From: Pseudarthrobacter sp. fls2-241-R2A-127
GTDB lineage: Bacteria; Actinomycetota; Actinomycetes; Actinomycetales; Micrococcaceae
DNA: 64,000 nucleotides
Assembly (NCBI RefSeq): GCF_030209355.1
Contig: NZ_JARVSF010000005.1
Location: 62,001 to 126,000 of the forward strand
Reading direction: 5' to 3'
Shown here piece after piece: positions 56,100 through 64,000 of this stretch (the first letter of the stretch is position 1; each line of letters opens with the position of its first letter). Position numbers and translations under genes: made by a program. The notes beneath the pieces were generated by a model. It was given only the letters and a program-made list of their open reading frames with translations, ran no database searches and was not told the origin of the DNA.

Positions 56100-56204
56100 T
56101 TTATTTTTTCCTTTATTTCCCCGCACCGTGCGCTCTCGCAGCGCCCGGTGACGTCACGCGGTGATTCAACTACAGAACTAAATTTACCGCGAAACCCTAC
56201 TTCT

Positions 56205-56221
56205 TTCTACATATGGTAGAA
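56205..56221. promoter_or_regulatory. Candidate BlaI-type operator O1
   Basis: The site is TTCTAC-ATATG-GTAGAA, with perfect six-base arms and a five-base centre. It lies 105 bases upstream of the repressor start, so it is placed to control the repressor-M56 operon (autoregulation). Confidence 0.75.
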
Positions 56222-56292
56222 CATCTGGCGCGGCGGCCCGTGACGCGCCATCCTAGGGGAGGGGCAGCTGGTTTTTTCTGCATCCCACGATG

Positions 56293-56309
56293 TTCTACAC
56301 TGTGTAGAA
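56293..56309. promoter_or_regulatory. Candidate BlaI-type operator O2
   Basis: The site is TTCTACACTGTGTAGAA, a perfect eight-base inverted repeat around one base. The core ACACTGTGT contains the TACA/TGTA spacing known from BlaI/MecI operators. It is 53 bases upstream of the cydA ATG. Confidence 0.8.
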
Positions 56310-56316
56310 GTTAGAG

Positions 56317-56333
56317 TTCTACGGAGCGTAGAA
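56317..56333. promoter_or_regulatory. Candidate BlaI-type operator O3
   Basis: The site is TTCTACGGAGCGTAGAA, with perfect seven-base arms around GAG. It starts 24 bases after the start of O2 and 29 bases upstream of the cydA ATG, so it probably overlaps the promoter or transcription start. Confidence 0.8.
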
Positions 56334-56361
56334 AACTGCACTGCTAACAGTAGGGACTGCC

Positions 56362-57966
56362 ATGGACGCCTTGGAAATCGCACGCTGGCAATTCGGCATC
56401 ACCACCGTGTACCACTTCATGATGGTGCCGCTGACCATCGGCCTGGGCCTGGTGGTGGCCGTAATCCAGACCGCCTGGTACCGCACCGGCAAGCCGGAGT
56501 ACCTGCGGATGACGAAGTTCTGGGGGAAGCTGTTCCTCATCAACTTCATCATGGGCGTGGCCACCGGCATCGTGCAGGAGTTCCAGTTCGGCATGGCATG
56601 GAGCGAATACAGCCGGTTCGTCGGGGACGTCTTCGGTGCCCCGCTGGCACTGGAAGCCCTCCTGGCCTTCTTCGTCGAGTCCACGTTCCTGGGGCTGTGG
56701 ATCTTCGGCTGGAAACAGCTCAAGCCGGCCATCCACCTGGTCTGCCTCTGGGTGGCCGTCATCGGCTCAGCCCTCTCCGCCTACTTCATCATCGTGGCCA
56801 ACAGCTGGATGCAGCACCCGGTGGGCGTGGAAATGGTCAACGGCCGGCCGGTCATGACCGATGCCTGGGCCGTCTTCACCAACAACACTGCCCTGGTGGC
56901 CGTCCCGCACACCCTGTTTGGCGCCCTTGCCGTGGCCGGCGGCTTCCTCCTTGGCATCGCCTGGTACCACCTGTGGCGGAGACGGCACGACGGCGTCGAC
57001 ACCGTGGGTGCCGACGGCAGGGTGGTCCCGGGTGAAGACTCCCGCATCCCCGGCCGCGACCGCACCGACTACAGCGTGTGGATCCGGTCCCTGCGCATCG
57101 GCGCCGTGGTGGCCATGATCTCGTTCGCGGGCACAGCCGTCACCGGCGACCTCCAGGGCAAGCTCATGTTCCAGCAGCAGCCCATGAAGATGGCCGCCGC
57201 CGAGGCCGCCTGCCACGACGGCACGGGCTTCTCCGTCCTGAGCGTCGGCAACGTGGGATCGAAGAACTGCGACGACGTCGTGGCAGTGATCGAGGTCCCG
57301 GGCATCCTCTCCTTCCTGGCCAAGGGTGACTTCACCACCGAGGTCAAGGGCGTCAACAGCCTGCTGCCCGAGTACAAGGCGAAATACGGAACCAACCTGC
57401 CGGACAACCCGGTCTACGGCGACCGCGCGGGCCAGGAGATCCAGTATGTCCCCGTCATGGAAGTCACCTACTGGGGCTTCCGGATGATGATCGGCTTTGG
57501 CGGCCTGGCCGCGTTGGCTGCGCTGGTGGCTCTGTGGATCACCCGCAAGGGGACGGTGCCGGAATCCCGCTGGCTGATGCGGCTGGCAGTGTTTGGCATC
57601 CTGGCACCGTTCGGTGCCAACGCCGCCGGCTGGATCTTCACCGAGATGGGCCGCCAGCCGTTCGTCGTGGCCCCCAACCCGGATCCCAGCGGCATTGACC
57701 AGGTGTTCATGTTCACCGCTGCCGCCGTGTCACCGGGGGTCTCCGCTGGGGAGCTCATCGCCTCCCTGGTGGCGCTGACCGCCGTGTACGCCGTGCTGCT
57801 CGTGGTGGAGGTGAAACTGCTGGTGAAGTACATCCGGGGCGGCGTGGTCTCCGCGATGCCCGAACTCGCCCACGCACCGGCGGACGAGAATGAGGACCGG
57901 ACCCCGGGCCCCGGCGGCACCGGGGAAGCCAAGCCCGCCGACGACGTGCTGGCCTTCGCCTACTAG
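56362..57966 (+). CDS. cydA: Cytochrome bd ubiquinol/menaquinol oxidase subunit I
   Basis: This is the main subunit of the high-affinity bd oxidase; it oxidises quinol and reduces oxygen with haems b558, b595 and d. It has 534 aa and about nine transmembrane segments. Haem ligands and proton residues are visible: His18 (V-Y-H-F-M), Glu98 and Glu106 (L-E-A-L-L-A-F-F-V-E-S-T), and His152 (S-W-M-Q-H-P-V-G). The quinol loop is short, of the non-enteric type. The G-R-Q-P-W motif reads G-R-Q-P-F at 430-434. First gene of the cyd operon, with two candidate repressor sites within 70 bases upstream. Confidence 0.97.
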   Translation: MDALEIARWQFGITTVYHFMMVPLTIGLGLVVAVIQTAWYRTGKPEYLRMTKFWGKLFLINFIMGVATGIVQEFQFGMAWSEYSRFVGDVFGAPLALEALLAFFVESTFLGLWIFGWKQLKPAIHLVCLWVAVIGSALSAYFIIVANSWMQHPVGVEMVNGRPVMTDAWAVFTNNTALVAVPHTLFGALAVAGGFLLGIAWYHLWRRRHDGVDTVGADGRVVPGEDSRIPGRDRTDYSVWIRSLRIGAVVAMISFAGTAVTGDLQGKLMFQQQPMKMAAAEAACHDGTGFSVLSVGNVGSKNCDDVVAVIEVPGILSFLAKGDFTTEVKGVNSLLPEYKAKYGTNLPDNPVYGDRAGQEIQYVPVMEVTYWGFRMMIGFGGLAALAALVALWITRKGTVPESRWLMRLAVFGILAPFGANAAGWIFTEMGRQPFVVAPNPDPSGIDQVFMFTAAAVSPGVSAGELIASLVALTAVYAVLLVVEVKLLVKYIRGGVVSAMPELAHAPADENEDRTPGPGGTGEAKPADDVLAFAY

Positions 57967-58009
57967 CCGCACCGGACCCAACAGGTTTAAAGAGCAGAGG
58001 ATACGAACA

Positions 58010-59059
58010 ATGGAACTGCTGCCCACCATCTGGTTTATCGCCATTGCGGTGCTGTGGACCGGCTACCTCTTCCTGGAAGGCTTCGACCTGGGAGTCGGGA
58101 TGCTGATGAAGCTCTTCGCCCGCAACAACACCGAGCGCCGGGTGCTCCTGAACACCATCGGACCCGTCTGGGACGGCAACGAGGTGTGGCTGCTCACCGC
58201 AGGCGGCGCCACCTTCGCCGCCTTCCCGCTCTGGTACGCCTCGTTGTTCTCCGCGCTCTACCTCCCGCTGCTGGTGGTCCTGCTGGCTTTGATCTTCCGT
58301 GCCGTGGCGTTCGAATACCGCGGCAAGGTGGACACCGACAGCTGGCGGAATCGGTGGGACTGGGCGATAGCCCTGGGTTCGTTCTTCGCGGCCTTCGGCG
58401 TGGGGGCCGCGCTGGCCCTGACCACCACGGGCCTGCCGCTGAACGCCAACGGCGACCGGGTAGGCGGCCCCTTGGCCTGGTTCAGTGGGTACGCCGTGCT
58501 GGGCGGCTTCGCCGTCGTCGGTTTCTCGCTGCTCCACGCCCTGGCCTTCCTGGCACTCAAGACGGACGGCGACGTCCGGCACCGGGCCCGGCAGTGGTTC
58601 GTGCGGCTCCTGCCGGTCCTGCTCCTGCCCATTGCAGCGTGGGCCCTTGCCATCCAGTTCCTGGACGGCAAGCCCTTGACCTGGGCCGCCGTCGTCCTGG
58701 CCGTGGGCCCGGCCGCAGCCGCGTGGCTGCTAGCCCGCAAAGGCTCCGAAGGCAGGGCGTTCCTGTTCCTGGGCGCCTTCCTGGTGCTGGGCACCGCCTC
58801 CATCTTCGGTGCCGTGTTCCCGGTGGTGCTCCCTTCCACACTGGACAGCGCCTTCGACCTCACCATTTCCAACGCCTCCTCCTCGAACTACACCCTGGGC
58901 CTGATGAGCATCGTCGCAGCCTTTGGCCTTCCCCTGGTGATTGCTTACCAGGCCTGGACCTACTGGGTGTTCCGCCGCCGTGTCAGCGCCGCCCACATTC
59001 CGGAAGCGCACAGCTTCCTCCCCGCGGTGGCCGCCAAGGCGTTCACCACCAAGGGCTGA
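58010..59059 (+). CDS. cydB: Cytochrome bd oxidase subunit II
   Basis: This is the partner membrane subunit that stabilises the haem-bearing CydA. It has 349 aa with about eight to nine transmembrane segments. It starts M-E-L-L-P-T-I-W-F with the typical Y-L-F-L-E-G-F-D-L-G-V-G signature, followed by G-P-V-W-D-G-N-E-V-W-L. AGAGCAGAGG lies 10-19 bases upstream of the ATG at 58010. An earlier in-frame ATG inside cydA is ignored because conserved residues begin here. The cydDC start follows one base after the stop. Confidence 0.97.
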   Translation: MELLPTIWFIAIAVLWTGYLFLEGFDLGVGMLMKLFARNNTERRVLLNTIGPVWDGNEVWLLTAGGATFAAFPLWYASLFSALYLPLLVVLLALIFRAVAFEYRGKVDTDSWRNRWDWAIALGSFFAAFGVGAALALTTTGLPLNANGDRVGGPLAWFSGYAVLGGFAVVGFSLLHALAFLALKTDGDVRHRARQWFVRLLPVLLLPIAAWALAIQFLDGKPLTWAAVVLAVGPAAAAWLLARKGSEGRAFLFLGAFLVLGTASIFGAVFPVVLPSTLDSAFDLTISNASSSNYTLGLMSIVAAFGLPLVIAYQAWTYWVFRRRVSAAHIPEAHSFLPAVAAKAFTTKG

Positions 59060-59060
59060 C

Positions 59061-62000
59061 GTGCGGCCCACGTTCCCGGCAGGCCCGGCCACGCGCTCAG
59101 CCATCTACTGGCTGGGACTGCTCGCCGCCCTCAAAGCGCTGTCCCTGGTCCTGATCGGCCAGGCGGTGGCGTCCATCCTGGCCGGACTGGCCGCCGGGAA
59201 CCCCGCGTGGGGAACCCAGATCACCGCCGGGCTCGCCGGCGTGGTGCTGAGGTCCCTGACCGTCTGGGGGCAGGCCGTCGCTGCCCGCCGCGCCGCCCTG
59301 GGCGTCAAGGAAGAGCTGCGCGCCGGCCTGCTGGAGCATGCCCTCCGGACCGGCGTCCGCGGATCCGGGCCCGGCGACGGCGGCCTGGCGGTACTCGCAA
59401 CGCGCGGCCTGGACGCACTGGACAACTACTACACCCAGTTCCTGCCCGCACTGGTGAACTGCGCGGCCATTCCGCTGCTGCTGGGCGCACGCATCCTCTT
59501 CGCGGACTGGGTAAGCGCCGTGGTCATCGTCCTCACGGTGCCCCTGATTCCAGTGTTCATGGTGCTGATTGGCCGCTACACCGAGGACAGCGTACGCCAG
59601 GCCCAGGCATCACTGGCACGGCTGTCCGCACACATGCTCGAACTCGCCAAAGGCCTTCCCGTCCTGGTGGGGCTGGGCCGCGCCACCGCGCAGCGCAAGG
59701 CCCTGGAAGAGATTTCCGAGGAATACCGCTCCCGCACCATGGGCACCCTGCGCACGGCATTCCTCTCCGCGCTGGCCCTGGAACTCATCGCCACCATCTC
59801 GGTGGCGGTGGTGGCGGTCTTCATCGGCGTCCGCCTGGTCCACGGCGGCATGCCGCTGGAGGCAGGCCTGCTGGCACTGCTCCTGGCGCCGGACTGCTAC
59901 CTCCCGCTGCGGGAGCTGGGCACCGCCCACCATGCCAGCGATGAAGGCCGCGTGGCACTGGCCGAAACCGCAGCGGTCACGGGAGCGCCCGAGGCGTCAC
60001 CGCTGCCCGCCGCCAAAGCCGGCAGGCCGGGCGCCCCCCTCGAAGTCACCAGCCTCACGGTGCACTATGCCGGGCGGTCCGGAACCGCCGTCGGGCCCCT
60101 TACCTTTACCGCACCGCAGGACCGGATCACCGCTCTGGACGGCCCCAGCGGGGCCGGCAAGAGCACCATTCTGGGCGTACTGGCGGGGACGATCGGCACG
60201 GGCAACGGGACCACTGTTTCCGGATCGATCAGGGGACTGGACCGCGGTGCCATTGCCTGGGTGCCGCAACACCCCGTGATGGTGGCCGGCACGGTCCTGG
60301 ACGAGGTGCTGTTGTACCTTGCGCGGGACCCGGGCCACGGCCGTGACCGGTTCACCGCCGAAGAGGCTGCCCGCGATTGCCTGCAGCGGGCCGGCGCAGG
60401 CCACCTGGCAGCCAAGCACCAGGCGGAGCTGAGTCCCGGCGAGCTGCGCCGTGTGGCGCTTGCCCGCGGGCTGGCCAGGATTGATGCCGGGGCATCGATC
60501 CTGCTGCTCGACGAACCAACGGCGCACCTGGACGACGTCTCCGCGGCCTTTGTCGAAGACGCCATCCGCAGGCTCCGCGGCCAGGTCACCATCATCCTGG
60601 TGGCCCACAACCAGCGCACCCGGCACCTTGCGGACCAGCTGGTCCCGGTGGCACGGCACGGACAGGAAGTGGCACCGCAGGAGCCCGCCCGCGGCGTAAC
60701 CGCCACCGCCTCCGCGGGCAATCCCGCCCCAGAAAGCCTCGCGTCCGAAAGCCCCGCGTCCCTGAACGCCGCATCCACCGGCTCAGGCACTGACTCCGGC
60801 GGCTTGGACGACGGCGCAGCGAACCGCGCCACCAGGACAGCCTCCGGTGCCGCCGGACTCCTTGCCGCGCTCCTGGCGCCGGTCCGCGGCAAATTCGCGG
60901 CCGCGGCGGTGGTGGGCACCTTGGCGGCCATCTTCGCCGTCGCACTGTCCGGCCTCTCCGGCTGGCTCATCATCCGGGCCAGCGAACAGCCGCCCATCCT
61001 CTACCTCCTGACCGCCATCGTGGGAGTCCGGTTCTTTGGCATCGGCCGCGCCGTCCTGCGCTACTGGGAACGGCTCCTGCTGCACGATGCCGTCTTCGCC
61101 GCCCTCACCCGCCTCCGCGGCAGGCTCTGGGAATCCCTGAGCCGCAGGGCCCTGTCGCTGCGCAGGCTCCTGCAAGGCGGCAACGTCCTGGGAACGGTGA
61201 TTGACGACGTCGACACCATCCGCGACCTCCTGCCGCGCGTGGTCCTGCCGCCCGTTACGGCGCTCGCGGTGTCCGTCCTTGCCCTTGCCGCCACTGGAGT
61301 CCTGGTGCCCGCCGCGCTGCCCGCGGTGATCGGCGCATCCGCCGCCGGCCTGTTGCTCGCACCGGCGGCAGCCCTGTGGGGAGACCGGCGCTCGGCCACC
61401 GCCGAGCAGTCGCTGCGCTCCGGCGTCCTGCGGCGGACAGCGGCCGCACTTGATGCCCGGGCCGAACTGCACGCAAACGGCCTGGCACCGCGCGTGCTTG
61501 AGGCGCTCCGGGCCGAGGACCGGAAGGCCACGCACGCTTCCCGGCGCTCCGCCTGGGCGGACGGGCTGGGTCATGCAGTTGCCACGGTCGGATGCGGAGC
61601 GGCGGCCTTGGCCTCTGCCTGGCTGGCGTCCCCGGAGGTCCTCGTGGCCAGGGTCGCCCCCGCCACGGCGGCCGTGGTGGTGCTGCTGGTGCTCGCGCTG
61701 GTGGAGCCCTACGCAGCCATGACGACGGCGGTGCGCCAGTTCCCCGCCCTCCGCGAGGTCCTGCAGCGGGTGGGGGAGTCCGGCGCCCTCGACGGCGGCC
61801 CGGCAGGACGCGGTTCGCGCGCGGACTCCCCGGATGGGGACAGCCCCGGGCTGCGGGCCCTCCCTGGCCGCGACGGCGGCGCCCCGGGGATTGCCTTGAC
61901 CGGCCTGGCCGCAGCCTGGCCGGACGGGCCGCCGGTCTTCACGGGGCTGGACGCCGTGGCGGAGCCCGGCCGCTGGTTGGTTGTCACCGGGCCGTCCGGC

Positions 62001-62540
62001 TCCGGAAAATCAACCCTGCTCTCGGTCCTGCTCGGTTTCCTGGCGCCCGCCGCGGGCCGGGCGCGGGTTTCCGGCCGCGCAGCATGGTGTCCGCAGGAGG
62101 CCCACCTCTTCGATTCCACCATTCGGGGCAACCTCCTGCTGGGGCGTGCTGCCGGTAACGGTGAACCACCTGCGGCTGATGGGGAACTGGCCCAGGTGCT
62201 GGCCGCCGTCGGACTTGACGGCCTGGTGGACAGGCTGCCTGCCGGCCTGGATACCAGGACCGGCCCCGGCGGTGCCTTCCTCAGCGGAGGTGAGCGCCAG
62301 CGCCTGGCGGTGGCGCGGACTTTGCTGACCGGCGCTGATGTGATCCTGCTGGACGAACCCACCGCCCACCTGGATGCGGAAGCTGCCGCGGCCATGCTGG
62401 CGGACCTTCGCAGGGGGCTGCGGGACCGTACCGTCATCCTGGTGACCCATAACGGGGCGGACATTGCTGCTGAGGACGCCCGGCTGGAACTTCCCGCCGT
62501 GTCCGGCGTGGCCGGGGAACGCGTGGCGGCGTCGCGCTGA
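59061..62540 (+). CDS. cydDC: CydDC fusion: heterodimer-type ABC exporter needed for cytochrome bd assembly
   Basis: CydDC is a type IV ABC exporter (reported substrates are cysteine, glutathione and haem-related) needed to mature bd oxidase. Here both halves are one chain of 1159 aa from the GTG at 59061. The CydD half has six membrane segments and an ATPase with Walker A GPSGAGKST at 361-369, an altered signature L-S-P-G-E at 457-461, and Walker B at 480-486. A linker of about 55 residues rich in Ala/Ser/Pro joins the CydC half. That half has Walker A GPSGSGKST at 977-985, canonical L-S-G-G-E at 1074-1078 and Walker B at 1094-1100. One degenerate and one consensus ATP site is expected. Confidence 0.95.
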   Translation: MRPTFPAGPATRSAIYWLGLLAALKALSLVLIGQAVASILAGLAAGNPAWGTQITAGLAGVVLRSLTVWGQAVAARRAALGVKEELRAGLLEHALRTGVRGSGPGDGGLAVLATRGLDALDNYYTQFLPALVNCAAIPLLLGARILFADWVSAVVIVLTVPLIPVFMVLIGRYTEDSVRQAQASLARLSAHMLELAKGLPVLVGLGRATAQRKALEEISEEYRSRTMGTLRTAFLSALALELIATISVAVVAVFIGVRLVHGGMPLEAGLLALLLAPDCYLPLRELGTAHHASDEGRVALAETAAVTGAPEASPLPAAKAGRPGAPLEVTSLTVHYAGRSGTAVGPLTFTAPQDRITALDGPSGAGKSTILGVLAGTIGTGNGTTVSGSIRGLDRGAIAWVPQHPVMVAGTVLDEVLLYLARDPGHGRDRFTAEEAARDCLQRAGAGHLAAKHQAELSPGELRRVALARGLARIDAGASILLLDEPTAHLDDVSAAFVEDAIRRLRGQVTIILVAHNQRTRHLADQLVPVARHGQEVAPQEPARGVTATASAGNPAPESLASESPASLNAASTGSGTDSGGLDDGAANRATRTASGAAGLLAALLAPVRGKFAAAAVVGTLAAIFAVALSGLSGWLIIRASEQPPILYLLTAIVGVRFFGIGRAVLRYWERLLLHDAVFAALTRLRGRLWESLSRRALSLRRLLQGGNVLGTVIDDVDTIRDLLPRVVLPPVTALAVSVLALAATGVLVPAALPAVIGASAAGLLLAPAAALWGDRRSATAEQSLRSGVLRRTAAALDARAELHANGLAPRVLEALRAEDRKATHASRRSAWADGLGHAVATVGCGAAALASAWLASPEVLVARVAPATAAVVVLLVLALVEPYAAMTTAVRQFPALREVLQRVGESGALDGGPAGRGSRADSPDGDSPGLRALPGRDGGAPGIALTGLAAAWPDGPPVFTGLDAVAEPGRWLVVTGPSGSGKSTLLSVLLGFLAPAAGRARVSGRAAWCPQEAHLFDSTIRGNLLLGRAAGNGEPPAADGELAQVLAAVGLDGLVDRLPAGLDTRTGPGGAFLSGGERQRLAVARTLLTGADVILLDEPTAHLDAEAAAAMLADLRRGLRDRTVILVTHNGADIAAEDARLELPAVSGVAGERVAASR

Positions 62541-62549
62541 GCCACCTCC

Positions 62550-62584
62550 GGCCGGCTGGGGGGGCAGGAATCAGCCGCCCGGCC
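62550..62584 (+). terminator. Possible hairpin after cydDC
   Basis: Arms GGCCGG (62550-62555) and CCGGCC (62579-62584) can pair. Alternatively CGGCTG (62553-62558) pairs with CAGCCG (62572-62577). It lies between the convergent cydDC and DinB genes and has no T-run. Confidence 0.3.
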
Positions 62585-62586
62585 TG

Positions 62587-63105
62587 CTAGCCGTCGACGT
62601 CGTGCAGGTGATGGACGACGTCGTGCAGGAAGTATTGGGCGAGGGTCAGGACGGTGAACTCGGATCCGTTGCTGCGCAGGCCCTTCCGTCCCCAGTCTTC
62701 TTCGCGGACGCCGGCGAAGGAATCCGCGGCCTGGTGCCCTTCGGTGGCCAGTTCGGCACTGACCTCGGACGGTTCGGCATTGGCGTAGTCGTTCTCCTCC
62801 GCGGTCAGGTCCTGGTCCCAGTTGTCGAAGCGGGCGCCGTCCTCGGCCAGGATCAGGTTGAGCCGGTGGTCGAAGAGGGTGAAGACGTCCCGCACATGGC
62901 AGGCATACTCCAGCGGGGACCACGTGTGGTCATCGGGTCGCTCAGCGGCATCGGGGCGGCGCAGGACGGCCCGCCACCGGGGCAGCATGTTTTCGATGAT
63001 GCCGGGAACTGTGGCCGGGGTCGCGGTGGAGGCGTCGAAGGAACATTCCGGGCAGGTACGGGACAAGACCCAGGTCCAGTCCTTTTCATCAGGAACGATA
63101 GGCAT
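62587..63105 (-). CDS. DinB family protein (putative metal-dependent four-helix protein)
   Basis: This 172-aa DinB/MST-superfamily protein is predicted as a four-helix bundle. A three-histidine type metal site is suggested by H in L-E-Y-A-C-H-V-R-D-V and the H-D-V-V-H-H-L-H pair near the C-terminus. An N-terminal C-P-E-C-S lies before the bundle. Relatives act as mycothiol- or bacillithiol-dependent transferases. Actinobacteria use mycothiol, so such a role is possible but not shown. Confidence 0.82.
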   Translation of the reverse strand: MPIVPDEKDWTWVLSRTCPECSFDASTATPATVPGIIENMLPRWRAVLRRPDAAERPDDHTWSPLEYACHVRDVFTLFDHRLNLILAEDGARFDNWDQDLTAEENDYANAEPSEVSAELATEGHQAADSFAGVREEDWGRKGLRSNGSEFTVLTLAQYFLHDVVHHLHDVDG

Positions 63106-63174
63106 GAGAGCAGTCTAGGGGGTCCGGGCCGAAAGCCTCTGGGACGCCCGGGGGCGCTTGCCTAGCCTTGCAGC

Positions 63175-64000
63175 ATGAGTGCGGATGGCCGCCCTGTTGC
63201 GGGAGCCCCGGTGGATGCGGACAGCATGGTGCAGCTGTCCGGCCTGACCAAACGGTTCGGCCGGAACACGGCGCTCGACGACGTGACGCTCACGATCGGG
63301 CCGGGCGAGGTATTCGGGTATCTGGGCCCCAACGGGGCGGGTAAGACGACGACCATCCGGCTCCTGATGGGAATGCTTCGGCCCACGGCCGGCACGGCGA
63401 CGGTGCTTGGGTTGGATGCCTGGCGGCAGGCCCGGGATGTCCACCGCCTCGTGGGCTATGTGCCGGGGGAGCCGGCGCTCTACGAACGCCTTACCGGACA
63501 CCAGCATGTGGCCTACTGCGCCCACCTGCGGCACCGGGACGATGCCCCGCGCGCCGTCGACCTGGCGGAGCGGCTGGACCTTGACCTGAACCGGCCGGCC
63601 CGCACCCTGTCGCGCGGAAACCGGCAAAAACTTGCCGTGGTCCTGGCGGTGATGTCCAAGCCGAGCCTGCTGGTGCTGGACGAGCCCACCAGCGGGATCG
63701 ACCCGCTGGTGCAGCAGGTGTTCCATTCCATCCTCCGCGAGCACACGGCCGGCGGCGGGTCCGCGCTTTTCTCCTCGCACGTCCTGGGTGAGGTGGAACG
63801 CGTCGCCGACAGGATCGGAGTGGTCCGGGCGGGGAAGCTCGTGGCGGTGGAGCGGCTGCAGGACCTCGCTGCGCGGTCCCTGCACCGGGTGCGGGCCAGA
63901 TTCACGGGACCCGTGTCCGCCGCAGACTTCGCCGGCGTACCGGGCGTCCGGGACCTGGCGGTTGATGGCCGCTCGCTCAGCTGCAACGCACCACAGTCGG
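63175..64000 (+). CDS. ABC-2 type exporter ATP-binding protein (3' end outside window)
   Basis: The first 275 codons of an ATPase of the drug/antibiotic exporter (CcmA/DrrA) type are present, cut by the right edge. Walker A G-P-N-G-A-G-K-T-T-T is at residues 51-60. The signature is L-S-R-G-N (145-149), a common variant in this family. Walker B L-L-V-L-D-E-P is at 165-171, with the following T-S-G-I-D-P. S-S-H-V-L-G-E-V-E gives the H-loop. A permease gene is expected just downstream. The start ATG at 63175 gives a 14-residue Asp/Ala-rich lead-in. Confidence 0.9.
   Translation, partial: MSADGRPVAGAPVDADSMVQLSGLTKRFGRNTALDDVTLTIGPGEVFGYLGPNGAGKTTTIRLLMGMLRPTAGTATVLGLDAWRQARDVHRLVGYVPGEPALYERLTGHQHVAYCAHLRHRDDAPRAVDLAERLDLDLNRPARTLSRGNRQKLAVVLAVMSKPSLLVLDEPTSGIDPLVQQVFHSILREHTAGGGSALFSSHVLGEVERVADRIGVVRAGKLVAVERLQDLAARSLHRVRARFTGPVSAADFAGVPGVRDLAVDGRSLSCNAPQS

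Overview
The window is a contiguous piece of chromosome from a high-GC actinobacterium. It fits best with Micrococcaceae (Arthrobacter/Pseudarthrobacter type). Supporting signs are pervasive G/C-ending codons, frequent GTG/TTG starts, a DivIVA/SepF-type division cluster, a polyphosphate glucokinase, GlnA1-GlnE-GlnA2, a CydDC fusion, and a ParE-type topoisomerase beside the primary sigma factor. Genes are tightly packed. I see no tRNA, rRNA, CRISPR array, insertion sequence or prophage. The content is almost all core genome.

Region 1 (1-16538, all forward) is the end of the division and cell wall cluster and what follows it: mraY (3' end), murD, ftsW, murG, murC, ftsQ, ftsZ, pgeF, a YggS-type PLP protein, sepF, yggT, divIVA, lspA, rluD and dnaE. 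The first six overlap or nearly touch. ftsZ has its own leader and promoter, divIVA ends in a strong terminator, and dnaE ends in a 30-bp perfect palindrome. Region 2 (16.6-23.0 kb) is mixed housekeeping: a flavin reductase-like protein, a small membrane protein, hisD, nrdR preceded by two NrdR-box-like sites, ppgK, map, a 54-residue SPOR-like protein and panB.

Region 3 (23.3-46.2 kb) keeps an order known from other actinobacteria such as Mycobacterium: panB, glnA2, glnE, glnA1, RDD protein, DUF4191 protein, lipA, lipB, an SDR epimerase, sucB, lpd and pepA. It joins nitrogen assimilation (two glutamine synthetases and their adenylyltransferase) to lipoate synthesis and two lipoate-dependent dehydrogenase subunits. 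Into it are set a membrane Ser/Thr kinase with unusual active-site motifs, a tricorn-like protease, an OsmC protein and small membrane proteins. Region 4 (46.5-54.6 kb) has a PAC2 protein, an MFS transporter, a DUF4192 protein, sigA, a small zinc-ribbon protein and parE.

Region 5 (54.7-62.5 kb) is the most interesting. A BlaI-type repressor and an M56 membrane metallopeptidase form a two-gene operon divergent from cydA-cydB-cydDC, the cytochrome bd oxidase and its assembly exporter. Three 17-bp sites of the form TTCTAC-N5-GTAGAA lie in the 262-bp divergent gap. This suggests a proteolysis-triggered derepression circuit, related to the beta-lactam sensing pair, that controls a terminal oxidase. 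The window ends with a DinB-family protein and the start of an ABC-2 type exporter ATPase cut by the window edge.
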